A program made the position numbers and the translations under genes. The notes beneath the pieces were generated by a model. That model had not been told where the DNA came from. It saw nothing but the letters and a program-made list of their open reading frames with translations, and made no database searches. Below are positions 47,609 to 57,945 of a DNA stretch of 64,000 nucleotides, one piece after another. This DNA comes from an uncultured Clostridia bacterium (GTDB lineage Bacteria > Bacillota > Clostridia > Oscillospirales > Ruminococcaceae): the NCBI GenBank assembly GCA_947584375.1, contig CANPWL010000007.1, forward strand, positions 30,179-94,178, written 5' to 3'. The first letter of the stretch is position 1. The number at the start of each line of letters is the position of its first letter.

Positions 47609-49894
47609 ATGAAAAAGTCTACTGAGCTTTGGTATGATAAATGGGCTGAGGATTGGAACGAAGCGCTTCCTGTCGGAAGCGGAAGAATAGGCGGAATGAT
47701 TTATGGAAATCCATATTACGACAGGATATCGCTTAATGAGGATTCAATATGGTCCGGCGGTTACAGAAAGAGAAATAATAAGTCTGCACTTGAAAATCTT
47801 CAAAAGGTAAGAGAGCTTTTATTTGAAGAAAAAATTTCTGAGGCAGAGGATATAGTTCGTGACGCATTTTGCGGAACTCCGGTAAATCAACGCCATTATA
47901 TGCCGCTTGGCGAATTTGTTATTGACCAGAGAGGTTTAGGGGATATACAGAATCTTAGAAGAAGTTTAGACCTTGAAACAGCAGTTGCGACTGTTGCGTT
48001 TACTACCAACGGAATTAATTACACTCGTGAAATTATAGCGTCATATCCGGATAATGTTCTGGCTATAAATATTAAGGCTGACAAAAAGGGAAGCATAAAT
48101 GTTCGCTTACATATTGACGGACGAGATGATTATTTTGACAATAACTCACCTGTTTCGGATGATGAAATTTTTTATAACGGCGGAATGGGGGGAGAGGACG
48201 GAATTAATTTTGCGTCTTATATTAAAGTCATCGCAGACTCAGGAAAAGTAAAACGCTGGGGAAGTTTTATAAAGGCTGAGGGATGCGATGAAGTCACTGT
48301 TTTAATTTCCTGTCAGACAAACTATCGATTTACGGATTACAAAAAAGAGGCTGAACGTGATATTAAAAAGGCTTTAAGATTTACTTTCAATGAGCTTAAG
48401 GAACGGCATATCAATGATTATAAAAAGTATTATGACAGGGTAAAAATAGAGCTTTATGACAATAGCGAAGGGAAATCAGATCTGCCAACAAACGAACGTC
48501 TTGCTAATATTCAAAACGGCGGTAAGGATAATAAGCTAATAGAGCTTTATTATAATTTTGCACGTTATCTTATGATCGCCGGAAGCAGAGAGGGTACGCT
48601 GCCTTTGAACCTTCAGGGAATATGGAATAACGAAATGTGGCCTGCATGGGGATGTAAATTTACAATAAATATAAATACAGAAATGAATTATTGGCCGGCA
48701 GAAAGCTCCGGTTTATCTGAGCTAACATTTCCGCTTTTTGACCTTATAGAGAAAATGCGTCCAAACGGAAGAGTAACTGCAAAAGAGATGTATGACTGCA
48801 AAGGATTTGTCTGTCATCATAACACAGACATTTGGGGCGATACTGCTCCACAGGATTTGTGGATGCCGGGAACACAATGGCCTATGGGTGCTGCTTGGCT
48901 GTGTCTGCATATCTGGGAGCATTATATGTTTACCAAGGATAAAGATTTTTTGAAAGAAAAATACGGTACAATAAAAGAAGCCAGTGAATTCTTTGTTGAT
49001 TTTCTGATTGAAAATAAAAATGGTCAGCTTGTAACCTGTCCGTCAGTTTCACCTGAAAATACATATCTTACAGAATCAGGAGCAAAGGGATCGCTTTGTA
49101 TTGGTCCTTCTATGGACAGTCAGATAATCTATGAGTTGTTTACCTCAGTGATAAATGCAAGCGAAGTTCTGGGGATAGATTCAGATTATGCAGATAAACT
49201 TAGGACAATGCGTGATAAGCTTCCAAAGCCTGAGATAGGAAAGTATGGTCAGATAAAGGAATGGGCAATTGATTATGACGAAGTTGAGCCGGGTCACAGA
49301 CATATTTCACAGCTTTTTGCACTATACCCTGCTGATATGATTTCTGTCAGAAAAACACCTGAACTCGCAAACGCCGCAAGAGCAACGATTGAAAGAAGGC
49401 TTTCACATGGCGGAGGGCATACTGGATGGAGCCGCGCATGGATTATTAATCTTTGGGCGAGATTAAACGATGGCGAAAAGGTTTATGAAAATATAGCTGC
49501 ACTTTTAGCCTATTCAACAAATAAAAATATGCTTGACAATCATCCGCCTTTCCAGATTGACGGTAACTTCGGCGGTGCGGCAGGAATATCTGAGGCTTTA
49601 CTTCAAAGCATAAATCAGGAGCTTATTTTACTTCCTGCATTGCCCAAGGAGTGGGAAAACGGTTCGTTTGAAAACCTCAAAGCCAGGGGAGGCTTTACTG
49701 TTTCATGCAAGTGGGAAAATTCAAAGTTTAGTGAAGCATTAATCGTATCAAACAGCGGGGAGGTTTGCAGACTTATTGTAAACACACCTGTTAAGGTTTT
49801 ATGCAACGGCGAAGAGATTTTCTGTGAGGAAAAAGACGGAGCAATTGTATTTAATACGATTTCAGGGAAATCCTATAATATAAAAACAGTATAA
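47609..49894 (+). CDS. Glycoside hydrolase family 95-like (alpha-L-fucosidase/galactosidase type)
   Basis: WNEALPVGSGRIGGMIYG, LNEDSIWSGG, GTLPLNLQGIWNNEMWPAWGCKFTININTEMNYWPAESSGLSEL, DNHPPFQIDGNFGGAAGISEALLQS. Confidence 0.93.
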   Translation: MKKSTELWYDKWAEDWNEALPVGSGRIGGMIYGNPYYDRISLNEDSIWSGGYRKRNNKSALENLQKVRELLFEEKISEAEDIVRDAFCGTPVNQRHYMPLGEFVIDQRGLGDIQNLRRSLDLETAVATVAFTTNGINYTREIIASYPDNVLAINIKADKKGSINVRLHIDGRDDYFDNNSPVSDDEIFYNGGMGGEDGINFASYIKVIADSGKVKRWGSFIKAEGCDEVTVLISCQTNYRFTDYKKEAERDIKKALRFTFNELKERHINDYKKYYDRVKIELYDNSEGKSDLPTNERLANIQNGGKDNKLIELYYNFARYLMIAGSREGTLPLNLQGIWNNEMWPAWGCKFTININTEMNYWPAESSGLSELTFPLFDLIEKMRPNGRVTAKEMYDCKGFVCHHNTDIWGDTAPQDLWMPGTQWPMGAAWLCLHIWEHYMFTKDKDFLKEKYGTIKEASEFFVDFLIENKNGQLVTCPSVSPENTYLTESGAKGSLCIGPSMDSQIIYELFTSVINASEVLGIDSDYADKLRTMRDKLPKPEIGKYGQIKEWAIDYDEVEPGHRHISQLFALYPADMISVRKTPELANAARATIERRLSHGGGHTGWSRAWIINLWARLNDGEKVYENIAALLAYSTNKNMLDNHPPFQIDGNFGGAAGISEALLQSINQELILLPALPKEWENGSFENLKARGGFTVSCKWENSKFSEALIVSNSGEVCRLIVNTPVKVLCNGEEIFCEEKDGAIVFNTISGKSYNIKTV

Positions 49895-49933
49895 TTCAAG
49901 TTTTTACTTTGGGATGGTTTAAGAGGAGTATAT

Positions 49934-51496
49934 ATGAAAAAAACGATTGCAATTTTATGTGTAGTATGCATTGTATTTACTGCACTTTCAGGATGCAGTG
50001 AGGTAAAAAAACTGAATATAAGTTCAGATAGTGTTTTAGATAGTATAGATAATACTGATATTAATCCTGTATATACAGAGAAAGCCATATCAGTATCTAC
50101 TCCTGAATATGTGAAGTATTCAAAAACAATTGAGGCGGAATCAGGAACATTGAAGGGAAAATCAAAAGTATCTAAGAAAGTAAAGGGATATAAGGGAAAA
50201 GGATATGTTGAATGTAGAGCTTCTAATGAAAAGGAAGCGCTAAGCGTTAAGTTTTCTCCTAAAATAAAGCAGTATTATAATATTATTTTAAGAGTAATGT
50301 CTGAAAAAGAGTCAGTGAATGCAGTAACTGTGAACGGAAATGAAATCAAAAGATTCACTTCATCGGGAAGCGGACGTTTTGAATTTGTCAGTTTAGATAA
50401 TATATATATCAGTGATGACAGCTTTACTGTTTCGGTTATTGCATATAACGGAGAAATTGCAGTTGACAACATTAAGGTCCAAGCGTCGGATAAAATATCA
50501 AAGCTTTCAGTGAAGTTTAAAAAGAAACCTACGCTTATCAATAAGTCCACTGATAAGAATACGATTGATCTGTACAACAAAATCGCAGAAAATTACGGAA
50601 AGAAAATATTCAGCGGTCAATATGCGTCTGTCGGAACAAATAACGAGCTTGAACTTATTTACAAAACGACAGGGAAATATCCTGCAATAAGATGCGGAGA
50701 TATGCTTCCTTACACATCAGATGATTTAGATGTTGATGAAATCAATCAGGCAATAGAATGGGCAAAAAAAGGCGGTATTGTAAGCTATATGTGGCATTGG
50801 TCATCTCCTTATGATGATAATGCTTATTATGCAGAGGAAACATCTTTTGATCTGTCTAAAGCAGTAACTAACAAAAAAATTGCAGAGCTTTCTATTGAAG
50901 AAATTGAAAAGCTTCAAAAAAGCGGAAAAATTTCATCAGAGTGTTTGGCTATTATCAAGGATATTGACGCAGTGTCTGCACAGCTTTTAAGACTGAAAGA
51001 AAACGGAATACCTGTTTTGTGGAGACCTCTTCACGACGCTTCCAGAACAAGTGCAGGATTTTGGTGGGGTGCAAAAGGCTTCAAGAGCTATAACTGGCTT
51101 TGGAGGCTTATGTATGAGCGTCAGACAAAATATTTTAAGCTTGACAATCTTATCTGGGTTTGGTCTGCTCAGAGTAAGGACTGGTATGTGGGAGATGATT
51201 ACTGCGATATAATTTCCGCCGATATTTATGACAACGGAAGCGAAGCAAGTCAGATAGCCTCATTTCTTTCACTTTATGATATTTCAAAGAATAAACCTAT
51301 CGCTCTTTCTGAGTGTGCAAACGCACCTGATATAAGTAATATGGTTCGTGACAAGGCAATGTGGTCATGGTTCGGCGTTTGGAGCGGAAAATATATCATG
51401 AACGACAACGGCAGTCTTTCTGAGGAATATATAACTAAGGATAGGCTTATAGAGGTTTATAATAACGATAAGGTAATTACTTTGGATAATGTGTAA
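49934..51496 (+). CDS. Lipoprotein endo-beta-mannanase-like GH26 enzyme with N-terminal CBM-like module
   Basis: Lipobox-like FTALSGC; FSGQYASVG, MWHWSSPY, VLWRPLHDASRTSAGFWWGAKG, WVWSAQSKDWYVGDDYCDIISADIY, ALSECANAPD. Confidence 0.88.
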   Translation: MKKTIAILCVVCIVFTALSGCSEVKKLNISSDSVLDSIDNTDINPVYTEKAISVSTPEYVKYSKTIEAESGTLKGKSKVSKKVKGYKGKGYVECRASNEKEALSVKFSPKIKQYYNIILRVMSEKESVNAVTVNGNEIKRFTSSGSGRFEFVSLDNIYISDDSFTVSVIAYNGEIAVDNIKVQASDKISKLSVKFKKKPTLINKSTDKNTIDLYNKIAENYGKKIFSGQYASVGTNNELELIYKTTGKYPAIRCGDMLPYTSDDLDVDEINQAIEWAKKGGIVSYMWHWSSPYDDNAYYAEETSFDLSKAVTNKKIAELSIEEIEKLQKSGKISSECLAIIKDIDAVSAQLLRLKENGIPVLWRPLHDASRTSAGFWWGAKGFKSYNWLWRLMYERQTKYFKLDNLIWVWSAQSKDWYVGDDYCDIISADIYDNGSEASQIASFLSLYDISKNKPIALSECANAPDISNMVRDKAMWSWFGVWSGKYIMNDNGSLSEEYITKDRLIEVYNNDKVITLDNV

Positions 51497-51513
51497 AGGT
51501 AATTGGAATTTGT

Positions 51514-51669
51514 ATGGACGAAGATCACTATAATGCAGAAAAACCAGGGCATTATGGTGATACGGGGTATTTGTATAATATTCATTCTTCGAGAAATCCC
51601 AAAACAGGAAAGGTTGAAGAAACTAAGGTAGGTATTATTCAAAAATATGCGGCATATGATAAGTCATAA
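51514..51669 (+). CDS. Possible 51-aa small ORF of unknown function
   Basis: ATG to TAA reading MDEDHYNAEKPGHYGDTGYLYNIHSSRNPKTGKVEETKVGIIQKYAAYDKS; lies between the GH26 stop and a terminator. Confidence 0.35.
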   Translation: MDEDHYNAEKPGHYGDTGYLYNIHSSRNPKTGKVEETKVGIIQKYAAYDKS

Positions 51670-51678
51670 AAACAGCAA

Positions 51679-51710
51679 AAGCGTTCGGAAAAATTCCGAA
51701 CGCTTCTTGT
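51679..51710 (+). terminator. Intrinsic terminator after the GH26 region
   Basis: AAGCGTTCGGAA aaa TTCCGAACGCTT followed by cttgttatt. Confidence 0.75.
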
Positions 51711-52017
51711 TATTTCAAATGCTAAATTATGAAGCGCAAAGGAGGTGTGTCAAGATTTTTCATTACGAATAGATTTTTAAAACAATGCATTTTTATGAAA
51801 ATCCTTAAATTTTTGTATTTTAACTTCTTAAAAAGTATTAAATTGAATTTTATAGGAAAAATAAATAAAAATATGAAATTACAAGTATGACTTAAACATA
51901 TTTTCAAATAACGCTGAATATATTGACAAAATACACGAAAAAAGCTATAATATTATTAACATTTTATGAGAGTTTATAATCCTTGAAGTTTATAATAATA
52001 TTGGTCGGGAGGATATA

Positions 52018-52806
52018 ATGAGCAAGGAAAGATTCAGGATTGACAACAAGCTTGGTACAAGCGGTGTGATAACAACTATTGTTTTGGTTATTACAACTGT
52101 AATAACCGGATTCCTTTTCACGCTTTCAAGTTTTCTGAGATTTATTCAGTACGATTCGGATAAAACAAACTTATTTTTTGAGGCGTTCGGAATAGACGGA
52201 ACAAAAATCCGTGAAATCTTTGATATTGATCGTTCAATCAGTTGGTTTGGTTCTGTACCCTCGATGATTGTATTAGCAGTTGTAATTATATTGCTGCTTG
52301 TTGTATGGGTCGCACTCTATAAAATAAATTCTGTTTATGTTTACAGGGCATTCAGAGGATATGGCTTATCATTGATATGTATCTCGTGTTTGCTGTTTAT
52401 AGTTGGGCTTATTTCCAGTCCTATTATATATCGCTTTGCTCACTATCTTTATTTGGACTATAAAGACGCATTAGGTGCAGGAAAATGGTTGGTTTTATTT
52501 TCAGCACTTCCTGTTTTTGCACTTGGATTATTGATGCTTCTCTTTTCGTTGTTTACAGAGTTTCCGGCAAAAACTGATATGAGACGTCCGAGAAAAAACG
52601 GTGAAAAGGATGTATCATTTATTATGGACGATGAATATGAAAATCAAAGCTTAGAAAATTCTATAACAAAAGGTGATCTCGATTTAGTTTCAGATGATAT
52701 TGAGAAAGCAGATGATGTTGAGATCATTGAGAATACTTGCCCTGAGTGCGGGAAGGTTATACATGACGGCGATTTGTTTTGCACAGAGTGCGGAGCTAAA
52801 TTATGA
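52018..52806 (+). CDS. Multi-TM membrane protein with C-terminal zinc ribbon
   Basis: Four hydrophobic segments; C-terminal CPECGKVIHDGDLFCTECGAKL. Confidence 0.75.
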   Translation: MSKERFRIDNKLGTSGVITTIVLVITTVITGFLFTLSSFLRFIQYDSDKTNLFFEAFGIDGTKIREIFDIDRSISWFGSVPSMIVLAVVIILLLVVWVALYKINSVYVYRAFRGYGLSLICISCLLFIVGLISSPIIYRFAHYLYLDYKDALGAGKWLVLFSALPVFALGLLMLLFSLFTEFPAKTDMRRPRKNGEKDVSFIMDDEYENQSLENSITKGDLDLVSDDIEKADDVEIIENTCPECGKVIHDGDLFCTECGAKL

Positions 52807-53119
52807 AAATTAAATTGATTTGTATTAAAAGCAATAAAATCATAAAGAATTGTAAATGAAACATACAAAATAAAGCAAAGAATTTCAAAAAAGCCTAGAA
52901 ACATTCACGAATTTTTTATGCCCTATTTGTTTACATTTACTATTGAATATGATTTTATTATAATATATAATATATAGTGTATTATATCCGAAAGTGTTTC
53001 GGGAATAATAAATAGCAAAGGCAAGGACGCCACGGATCACATTTACACTACTGTGTGTGTTTTGTAATTGTTTTTGTGAGCGTTTTTTGTTTTTGTAATA
53101 ACTGAAAGGAAGAAAAGAC

Positions 53120-54697
53120 ATGAAGAAAAAGGTTTTTAGTGCATTACTGGCTTCTGTAATGGCAGTATCTTGCCTGGCAGCTTGCGGCGGTAATGACGTC
53201 TCAACAACAGGTGCGTCATCTGCAAAAGACACTTTGGTATATGCACAGGGTGCTGATCCAAGAGGTCTTGACCCTCAGATTGTTGATGACGGAGAGTCAG
53301 CAAAGGTTACAAATCAGATTTATGAGGGACTTTTGACTTATGCTGAAGACTCAACAGAGGTTAAGCCTTGTCTTGCTGAATCATGGGAGATTTCTGACGA
53401 CGGACTTGAATATACATTCAAGCTTAGACAGGGCGTTAAATTCCACGATGGAACAGACTTTAACGCTGAGGCTGTTAAGTTCAATGTTGAGCGTAACACG
53501 ATCAATAAAACAGAGGATATGACTTATGCTGATTTCGTATGGGGATATGTTTCAAAGAGTGAAGTTGTTGACGATTACACAATTAAGATCACATTGAAGC
53601 AGCCTTCAACACCATTCCTTGCAAACCTTGCAATGGTATTCGGTGCACCTATGGTAAGCCCAAAAGCTGCTAAGGACGGCGACCTTATGAACAATCCGGT
53701 TGGAACAGGTCCTTATAAGTTTGTTGAGTGGAAGAAAGATCAGGACGTAAAACTTGTTGCTAATGATGATTATTGGGATACGGAAAACAAAGCTAAAATT
53801 AAGAATGTTGTTATCCGTACAATTAAGGACGCTTCAACAAAGATAATTGATCTTCAGTCAGGTGATGTAGATATCATCGACGGTATTGATACAAATCAGA
53901 TGGAGAATCTGAAAAAAGACAGCAATATTACTGTTTCTCAGACTCCGGGTATGAACATCAACTATATGGCTTATAACATCGAAAGACTTGATAAGGAAAC
54001 ACGTATTGCTCTTTCACAGGCTATAAATGTTGATGAATTAGTTAAAACACTCTATCAAGGATATGCTGAAAAGGCTACAACAGTTCTTCCTACATTTGTT
54101 CCGGGATACAGTGCAGATGTAAAGCAGATTTCTTACGATAAGGACGCTGCAAAGGCAACTCTTGAGAAGAAGGGTATTAAGAATCTTCACGTTATCACTT
54201 ATACAAACCCAAGACCTTACAACACTGCAACAGGTCAGACACTTACTGAGGCAATTCAGGGATATTTATCAGAGGTAGGAGTTAAGTGCACAATTGATTC
54301 TTACGATTGGACAACTTATAAAGACAGAACGATCGCAGGAGATTATGATATCTGTTTCTATGGTTGGTCAGGAGATAATGGTGACCCTGATAACTTTATG
54401 AACCTTATGAGCGATACAAACGCAGGTATGAACGTAGCAAGATTTAACCTTGCAAAGAATAAGGATGACAAGGCAGCATATGAGGAGTATTCAAAGATGA
54501 TCTCTGACGCTGCTAAGGAGCCTTCAGGAGATTCAAGAAACAAGATGTATGCAGATATGGAGCAATATGTTGCAGACCGTGCAATCTGGCTTCCTATTTC
54601 ACATCAGCAGGATCTTACAGCTTGCAAGTCAAATGTTAAGAACTTCACATATCACTGCACAGCAACAGTTAAGCTGTATAAGGTAACTAAAGACTAA
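53120..54697 (+). CDS. Peptide ABC transporter substrate-binding lipoprotein (SBP family 5)
   Basis: Lipobox CLAACGG; GADPRGLDPQIVDDGESAKVTNQIYEGLLTY; YTFKLRQGVKFHDGTDFNAEAVKFNVER. Confidence 0.93.
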   Translation: MKKKVFSALLASVMAVSCLAACGGNDVSTTGASSAKDTLVYAQGADPRGLDPQIVDDGESAKVTNQIYEGLLTYAEDSTEVKPCLAESWEISDDGLEYTFKLRQGVKFHDGTDFNAEAVKFNVERNTINKTEDMTYADFVWGYVSKSEVVDDYTIKITLKQPSTPFLANLAMVFGAPMVSPKAAKDGDLMNNPVGTGPYKFVEWKKDQDVKLVANDDYWDTENKAKIKNVVIRTIKDASTKIIDLQSGDVDIIDGIDTNQMENLKKDSNITVSQTPGMNINYMAYNIERLDKETRIALSQAINVDELVKTLYQGYAEKATTVLPTFVPGYSADVKQISYDKDAAKATLEKKGIKNLHVITYTNPRPYNTATGQTLTEAIQGYLSEVGVKCTIDSYDWTTYKDRTIAGDYDICFYGWSGDNGDPDNFMNLMSDTNAGMNVARFNLAKNKDDKAAYEEYSKMISDAAKEPSGDSRNKMYADMEQYVADRAIWLPISHQQDLTACKSNVKNFTYHCTATVKLYKVTKD

Positions 54698-54720
54698 TAT
54701 TTATGATTTTTACAACAAGC

Positions 54721-54780
54721 AAATATAGAGAACAACGAAAACAATGGCGTTTTCTCTATATTTGCCATTGTTGTTTTTAT
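54721..54780 (+). promoter_or_regulatory. Overlapping, mutually exclusive hairpins between SBP and permease genes (putative attenuator)
   Basis: A: AAATATAGAGAA (54721-54732) with TTCTCTATATTT (54752-54763). B: AACAATGGC (54740-54748) with GCCATTGTT (54764-54772), followed by GTTTTTAT. Confidence 0.6.
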
Positions 54781-54989
54781 CAGTTTTATTTTCAGCATAC
54801 ATTTATTACATATCAAAGGGAAATATATGCTGAAAAGAGAACTAATAGTTTCTCGTTTGCAGTAATTGAAACGGAAAAGGTACAGCGTGAAAAAATTTTA
54901 CGCAGGCTTGCGAACTTATCTGCAAAATCAGAGTGGCAATTCTGTTATCAGGATTAACTCTGAAAACTTAAGAAAGGAATGTTATTAAA

Positions 54990-56006
54990 ATGATTAAGTA
55001 TATCATTAAACGATTGCTGATGCTTATTCCTGTTTTAATCGGCGTATCAATAATCGTATTCTTTTTGTTAAGAGTATGCGCTCCAGATCCGGCGCCTGTT
55101 GTTTTAGGACAGCATGCTACTCAAGCTTCAATGGATGAATGGAGAGAGGCAAACGGATTGAACGACAATGTTATAGTTCAATATGTGAATTTTATTAAAG
55201 GAGCTGTTAAAGGGGATTTCGGGCAATCGTACTATACAAATAACTCGGTACTTAATGAAATAGGTTCAAGATTTCCCGCTACAATAGAAATCGCAATATT
55301 TGCAATAATAATAGCAACGATTTTCGGTATTGCAATAGGCGTAATTGCCGCTGTAAAGAAAAACAGTATTATTGATAATGCCAGTATGGTTTTATCGCTT
55401 GTAGGAGTTTCTATTCCGATTTTCTGGCTGGGAATACTTTTTATCATTCTGTTTGTTAAGGTTTTGGGATGGCTTCCTGCCAGCGGAAGAATTGATGCAA
55501 TGCTCAGACCAGATGGAGGTACGGGGTTCTATCTTATAGATACTCTTGTTCAGGGCAACTTTGAAGCGTTTAAAAATGCTTTATGGCATATAATTCTGCC
55601 GGGAGTGACTTTAGCGCTTTATACGCTTGCTATTATTTCAAGAATGACAAGATCAAGTATGCTTGACGCTTTAAATCAGGATTACATAAGAACAGCTCGA
55701 TCAAAGGGAATCGGCGAGGGAAAGGTAGTTATAAAGCACGGGTTGAGAAACGCACTTATGCCTATTGTTACCGTAATAGGACTGCAATTCGGCTCTTTAC
55801 TGGGAGGTGCAGTTTTAACCGAGACGGTTTTTGCATGGCCGGGTATCGGAAGCTATACGGTTGAATGTATAACAAAGTCAGACTTTCCTGTTATACAGGC
55901 AGTTGTACTTATTATTGCAACCATATTTGTGCTTATGAACTTGATAGTTGATATAATTTATGCATTTTTAGATCCGAGAATTAAATACGGAAAGAGGGAA
56001 AGCTAG
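54990..56006 (+). CDS. dppB: Peptide ABC transporter permease (DppB-like)
   Basis: MIKYIIKRLLMLIPVLIGVSIIVFFLLR; EAA-like loop QDYIRTARSKGIGEGKVVIKHGLRNALMP. Confidence 0.92.
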   Translation: MIKYIIKRLLMLIPVLIGVSIIVFFLLRVCAPDPAPVVLGQHATQASMDEWREANGLNDNVIVQYVNFIKGAVKGDFGQSYYTNNSVLNEIGSRFPATIEIAIFAIIIATIFGIAIGVIAAVKKNSIIDNASMVLSLVGVSIPIFWLGILFIILFVKVLGWLPASGRIDAMLRPDGGTGFYLIDTLVQGNFEAFKNALWHIILPGVTLALYTLAIISRMTRSSMLDALNQDYIRTARSKGIGEGKVVIKHGLRNALMPIVTVIGLQFGSLLGGAVLTETVFAWPGIGSYTVECITKSDFPVIQAVVLIIATIFVLMNLIVDIIYAFLDPRIKYGKRES

Positions 56007-56049
56007 ATTATTTACTTCATAAAAAACATCGAGAGGAGTATGTTTTATA

Positions 56050-56958
56050 ATGGCTAAGAAAAAAGTTTTAGCAGCCGAGGGAGCTGATATTCAAGAGGCT
56101 GTTGTTATAGAAAAGCCTGAATCCCGCTTTAAAGCTATGTGGGACACGCTTAAGAAAAACAAGGCGGCACTGTTCGGACTTTTTGTGATTATTATATTGG
56201 TTATAATTGCAATTATCGGACCATACATAACGCCTTATAACCCTAATAAGCAGATAATGAACGATGCATTTCAAGGACCGTCTGCAAATCATTGGTTTGG
56301 AACTGATAATCTGGGCAGAGATATTTTCAGCCGTATAATTGTCGGAACGAGGGTATCGCTCTTTGTAGGAGTTGCGGCAGTTGCATTCTCTTTGCTTATT
56401 GGAACGGTTTTAGGCTCAATAGCAGGATATTTCGGAGGAAAAATTGACGCTGTCATTATGAGAATTATGGATATAATGCTGTCAATTCCTTCAATATTGC
56501 TTGCTATAACGCTTATGGCAGCTTTGGGCAAGGGAATTGACAAGGCTATTATAGCTATTGGAGTTGTTTCAATTCCTGAATATGCAAGAATAATAAGAAG
56601 TTCAATTTTATCAACAAAGGAAAATGATTATGTTGCTGCGGCTAAAGTATTGGGAAACAGTGACGGCAGAATAATATTCCATCACATTATTCCGAATGTA
56701 GTTTCATCGATCGTAGTAAGGGCTACTCTGGGAATTTCAACTGCAATACTAGATACTGCTGCTTTGGGATTTTTAGGCTTGGGAGTTCAGCCACCGACTG
56801 CTGAATGGGGAGATATGCTCGGCAGAGTAAGAAGTATGGTTTTAGTACATCCGTATATGCTTATTTTCCCGGGACTTGCAATAACACTTGCTGTGCTTGC
56901 ATTTAACTTGTTCGGTGACGGATTAAGAGATGCTCTTGACCCTAAGTCAAGAAGTTAG
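56050..56958 (+). CDS. dppC: Peptide ABC transporter permease (DppC-like)
   Basis: HWFGTDNLGRDIFSRIIVGTRVSL; NDYVAAAKVLGNSDGRIIFHHIIPNV. Confidence 0.93.
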   Translation: MAKKKVLAAEGADIQEAVVIEKPESRFKAMWDTLKKNKAALFGLFVIIILVIIAIIGPYITPYNPNKQIMNDAFQGPSANHWFGTDNLGRDIFSRIIVGTRVSLFVGVAAVAFSLLIGTVLGSIAGYFGGKIDAVIMRIMDIMLSIPSILLAITLMAALGKGIDKAIIAIGVVSIPEYARIIRSSILSTKENDYVAAAKVLGNSDGRIIFHHIIPNVVSSIVVRATLGISTAILDTAALGFLGLGVQPPTAEWGDMLGRVRSMVLVHPYMLIFPGLAITLAVLAFNLFGDGLRDALDPKSRS

Positions 56959-56970
56959 GAGGTTTGTGAG

Positions 56971-57945
56971 ATGTTATTAGAGGTTGAAAACTTGCAAACA
57001 GAATTTAAAGTCAAAAGAGGAACGGTCAAAGCTGTAAATAACGTAAGCTTTGGTGTTGAAAAGGGCGAGATACTGGCTATCGTTGGCGAATCGGGTTCAG
57101 GAAAAAGCGTCAGCTCGCTGTCTATAATGGGACTTATCCGCAATCCGGGAAAAGTAACCGGAGGAAAGATTATGTTTCACGATGAAAATCTGGTTGGTAA
57201 GTCAAACAAGGAAATGAATAAAATCAGGGGAGATAAAATATCAATGATTTTCCAAGAGCCTATGACTTCCCTGAATCCTGTATATAAAATAGGCGATCAG
57301 ATCATGGAGTCTATACTGACGCATACAGAATTGTCTAAAACAGAGGCGAAGGAAACTGCAATAAAAATGCTTGATCTTGTAGGTATTCCATCCCCTGAAA
57401 AAAGAATGGATGATTATCCGCATCAAATGAGCGGAGGAATGCGTCAAAGAGTTATGATTGCTATGGCGCTTTCGTGTAATCCTGAGGTTTTGATTGCGGA
57501 TGAACCGACAACTGCTCTTGACGTTACAATTCAGGCACAAATTCTAGAACTTATCGACAGGCTACGAAATAAAATCGGTATGGCTGTTCTGCTTATTACG
57601 CATGATTTAGGAGTAGTTGCCGAAACGGCTGACAGAGTTGTTGTAATGTATTGCGGAAGAATTGTTGAGCAGGCTGATGTTAAGGATATATTCACAGATC
57701 CGCTTCATCCTTATACAAAAGGACTGCTGGAATCTATTCCTCGTATGGAGGAGGACAGGGACAGACTTTATATGATCAAGGGAGTAGTTCCTGACCCGAC
57801 AAAGCTTCCTAAGGGATGCTCATTTGCAGACAGATGTGAAAATTGTATGGAAAAGTGTAAGGAGCATATGCCTGCGCTTGTCGATGTTGGAGGAAGAAAA
57901 GTAAGATGCTTTTTATATAGTGATGAAGAGGAGGTTGATGTTTAA
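56971..57945 (+). CDS. dppD: Peptide ABC transporter ATP-binding protein (DppD-like)
   Basis: GESGSGKSVSSLSIMGL, MSGGMRQRVMIAMALSCNPEVLIADEPTTALDVTIQAQIL, oligopeptide C-terminal Fe-S-like Cys motif. Confidence 0.94.
   Translation: MLLEVENLQTEFKVKRGTVKAVNNVSFGVEKGEILAIVGESGSGKSVSSLSIMGLIRNPGKVTGGKIMFHDENLVGKSNKEMNKIRGDKISMIFQEPMTSLNPVYKIGDQIMESILTHTELSKTEAKETAIKMLDLVGIPSPEKRMDDYPHQMSGGMRQRVMIAMALSCNPEVLIADEPTTALDVTIQAQILELIDRLRNKIGMAVLLITHDLGVVAETADRVVVMYCGRIVEQADVKDIFTDPLHPYTKGLLESIPRMEEDRDRLYMIKGVVPDPTKLPKGCSFADRCENCMEKCKEHMPALVDVGGRKVRCFLYSDEEEVDV

Noticed and set aside
52981-53110. Leader of the peptide SBP gene inspected as a possible riboswitch
   Set aside because: Contains a small hairpin (CCGAAA-gtg-TTTCGG) but no conserved core of a riboswitch class I could recognise.
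54703-54957. 84-aa ORF between the peptide SBP and DppB genes
   Set aside because: Spans overlapping hairpins, has no RBS, and its composition (YICHCCFYQFYFQH) is not protein-like.
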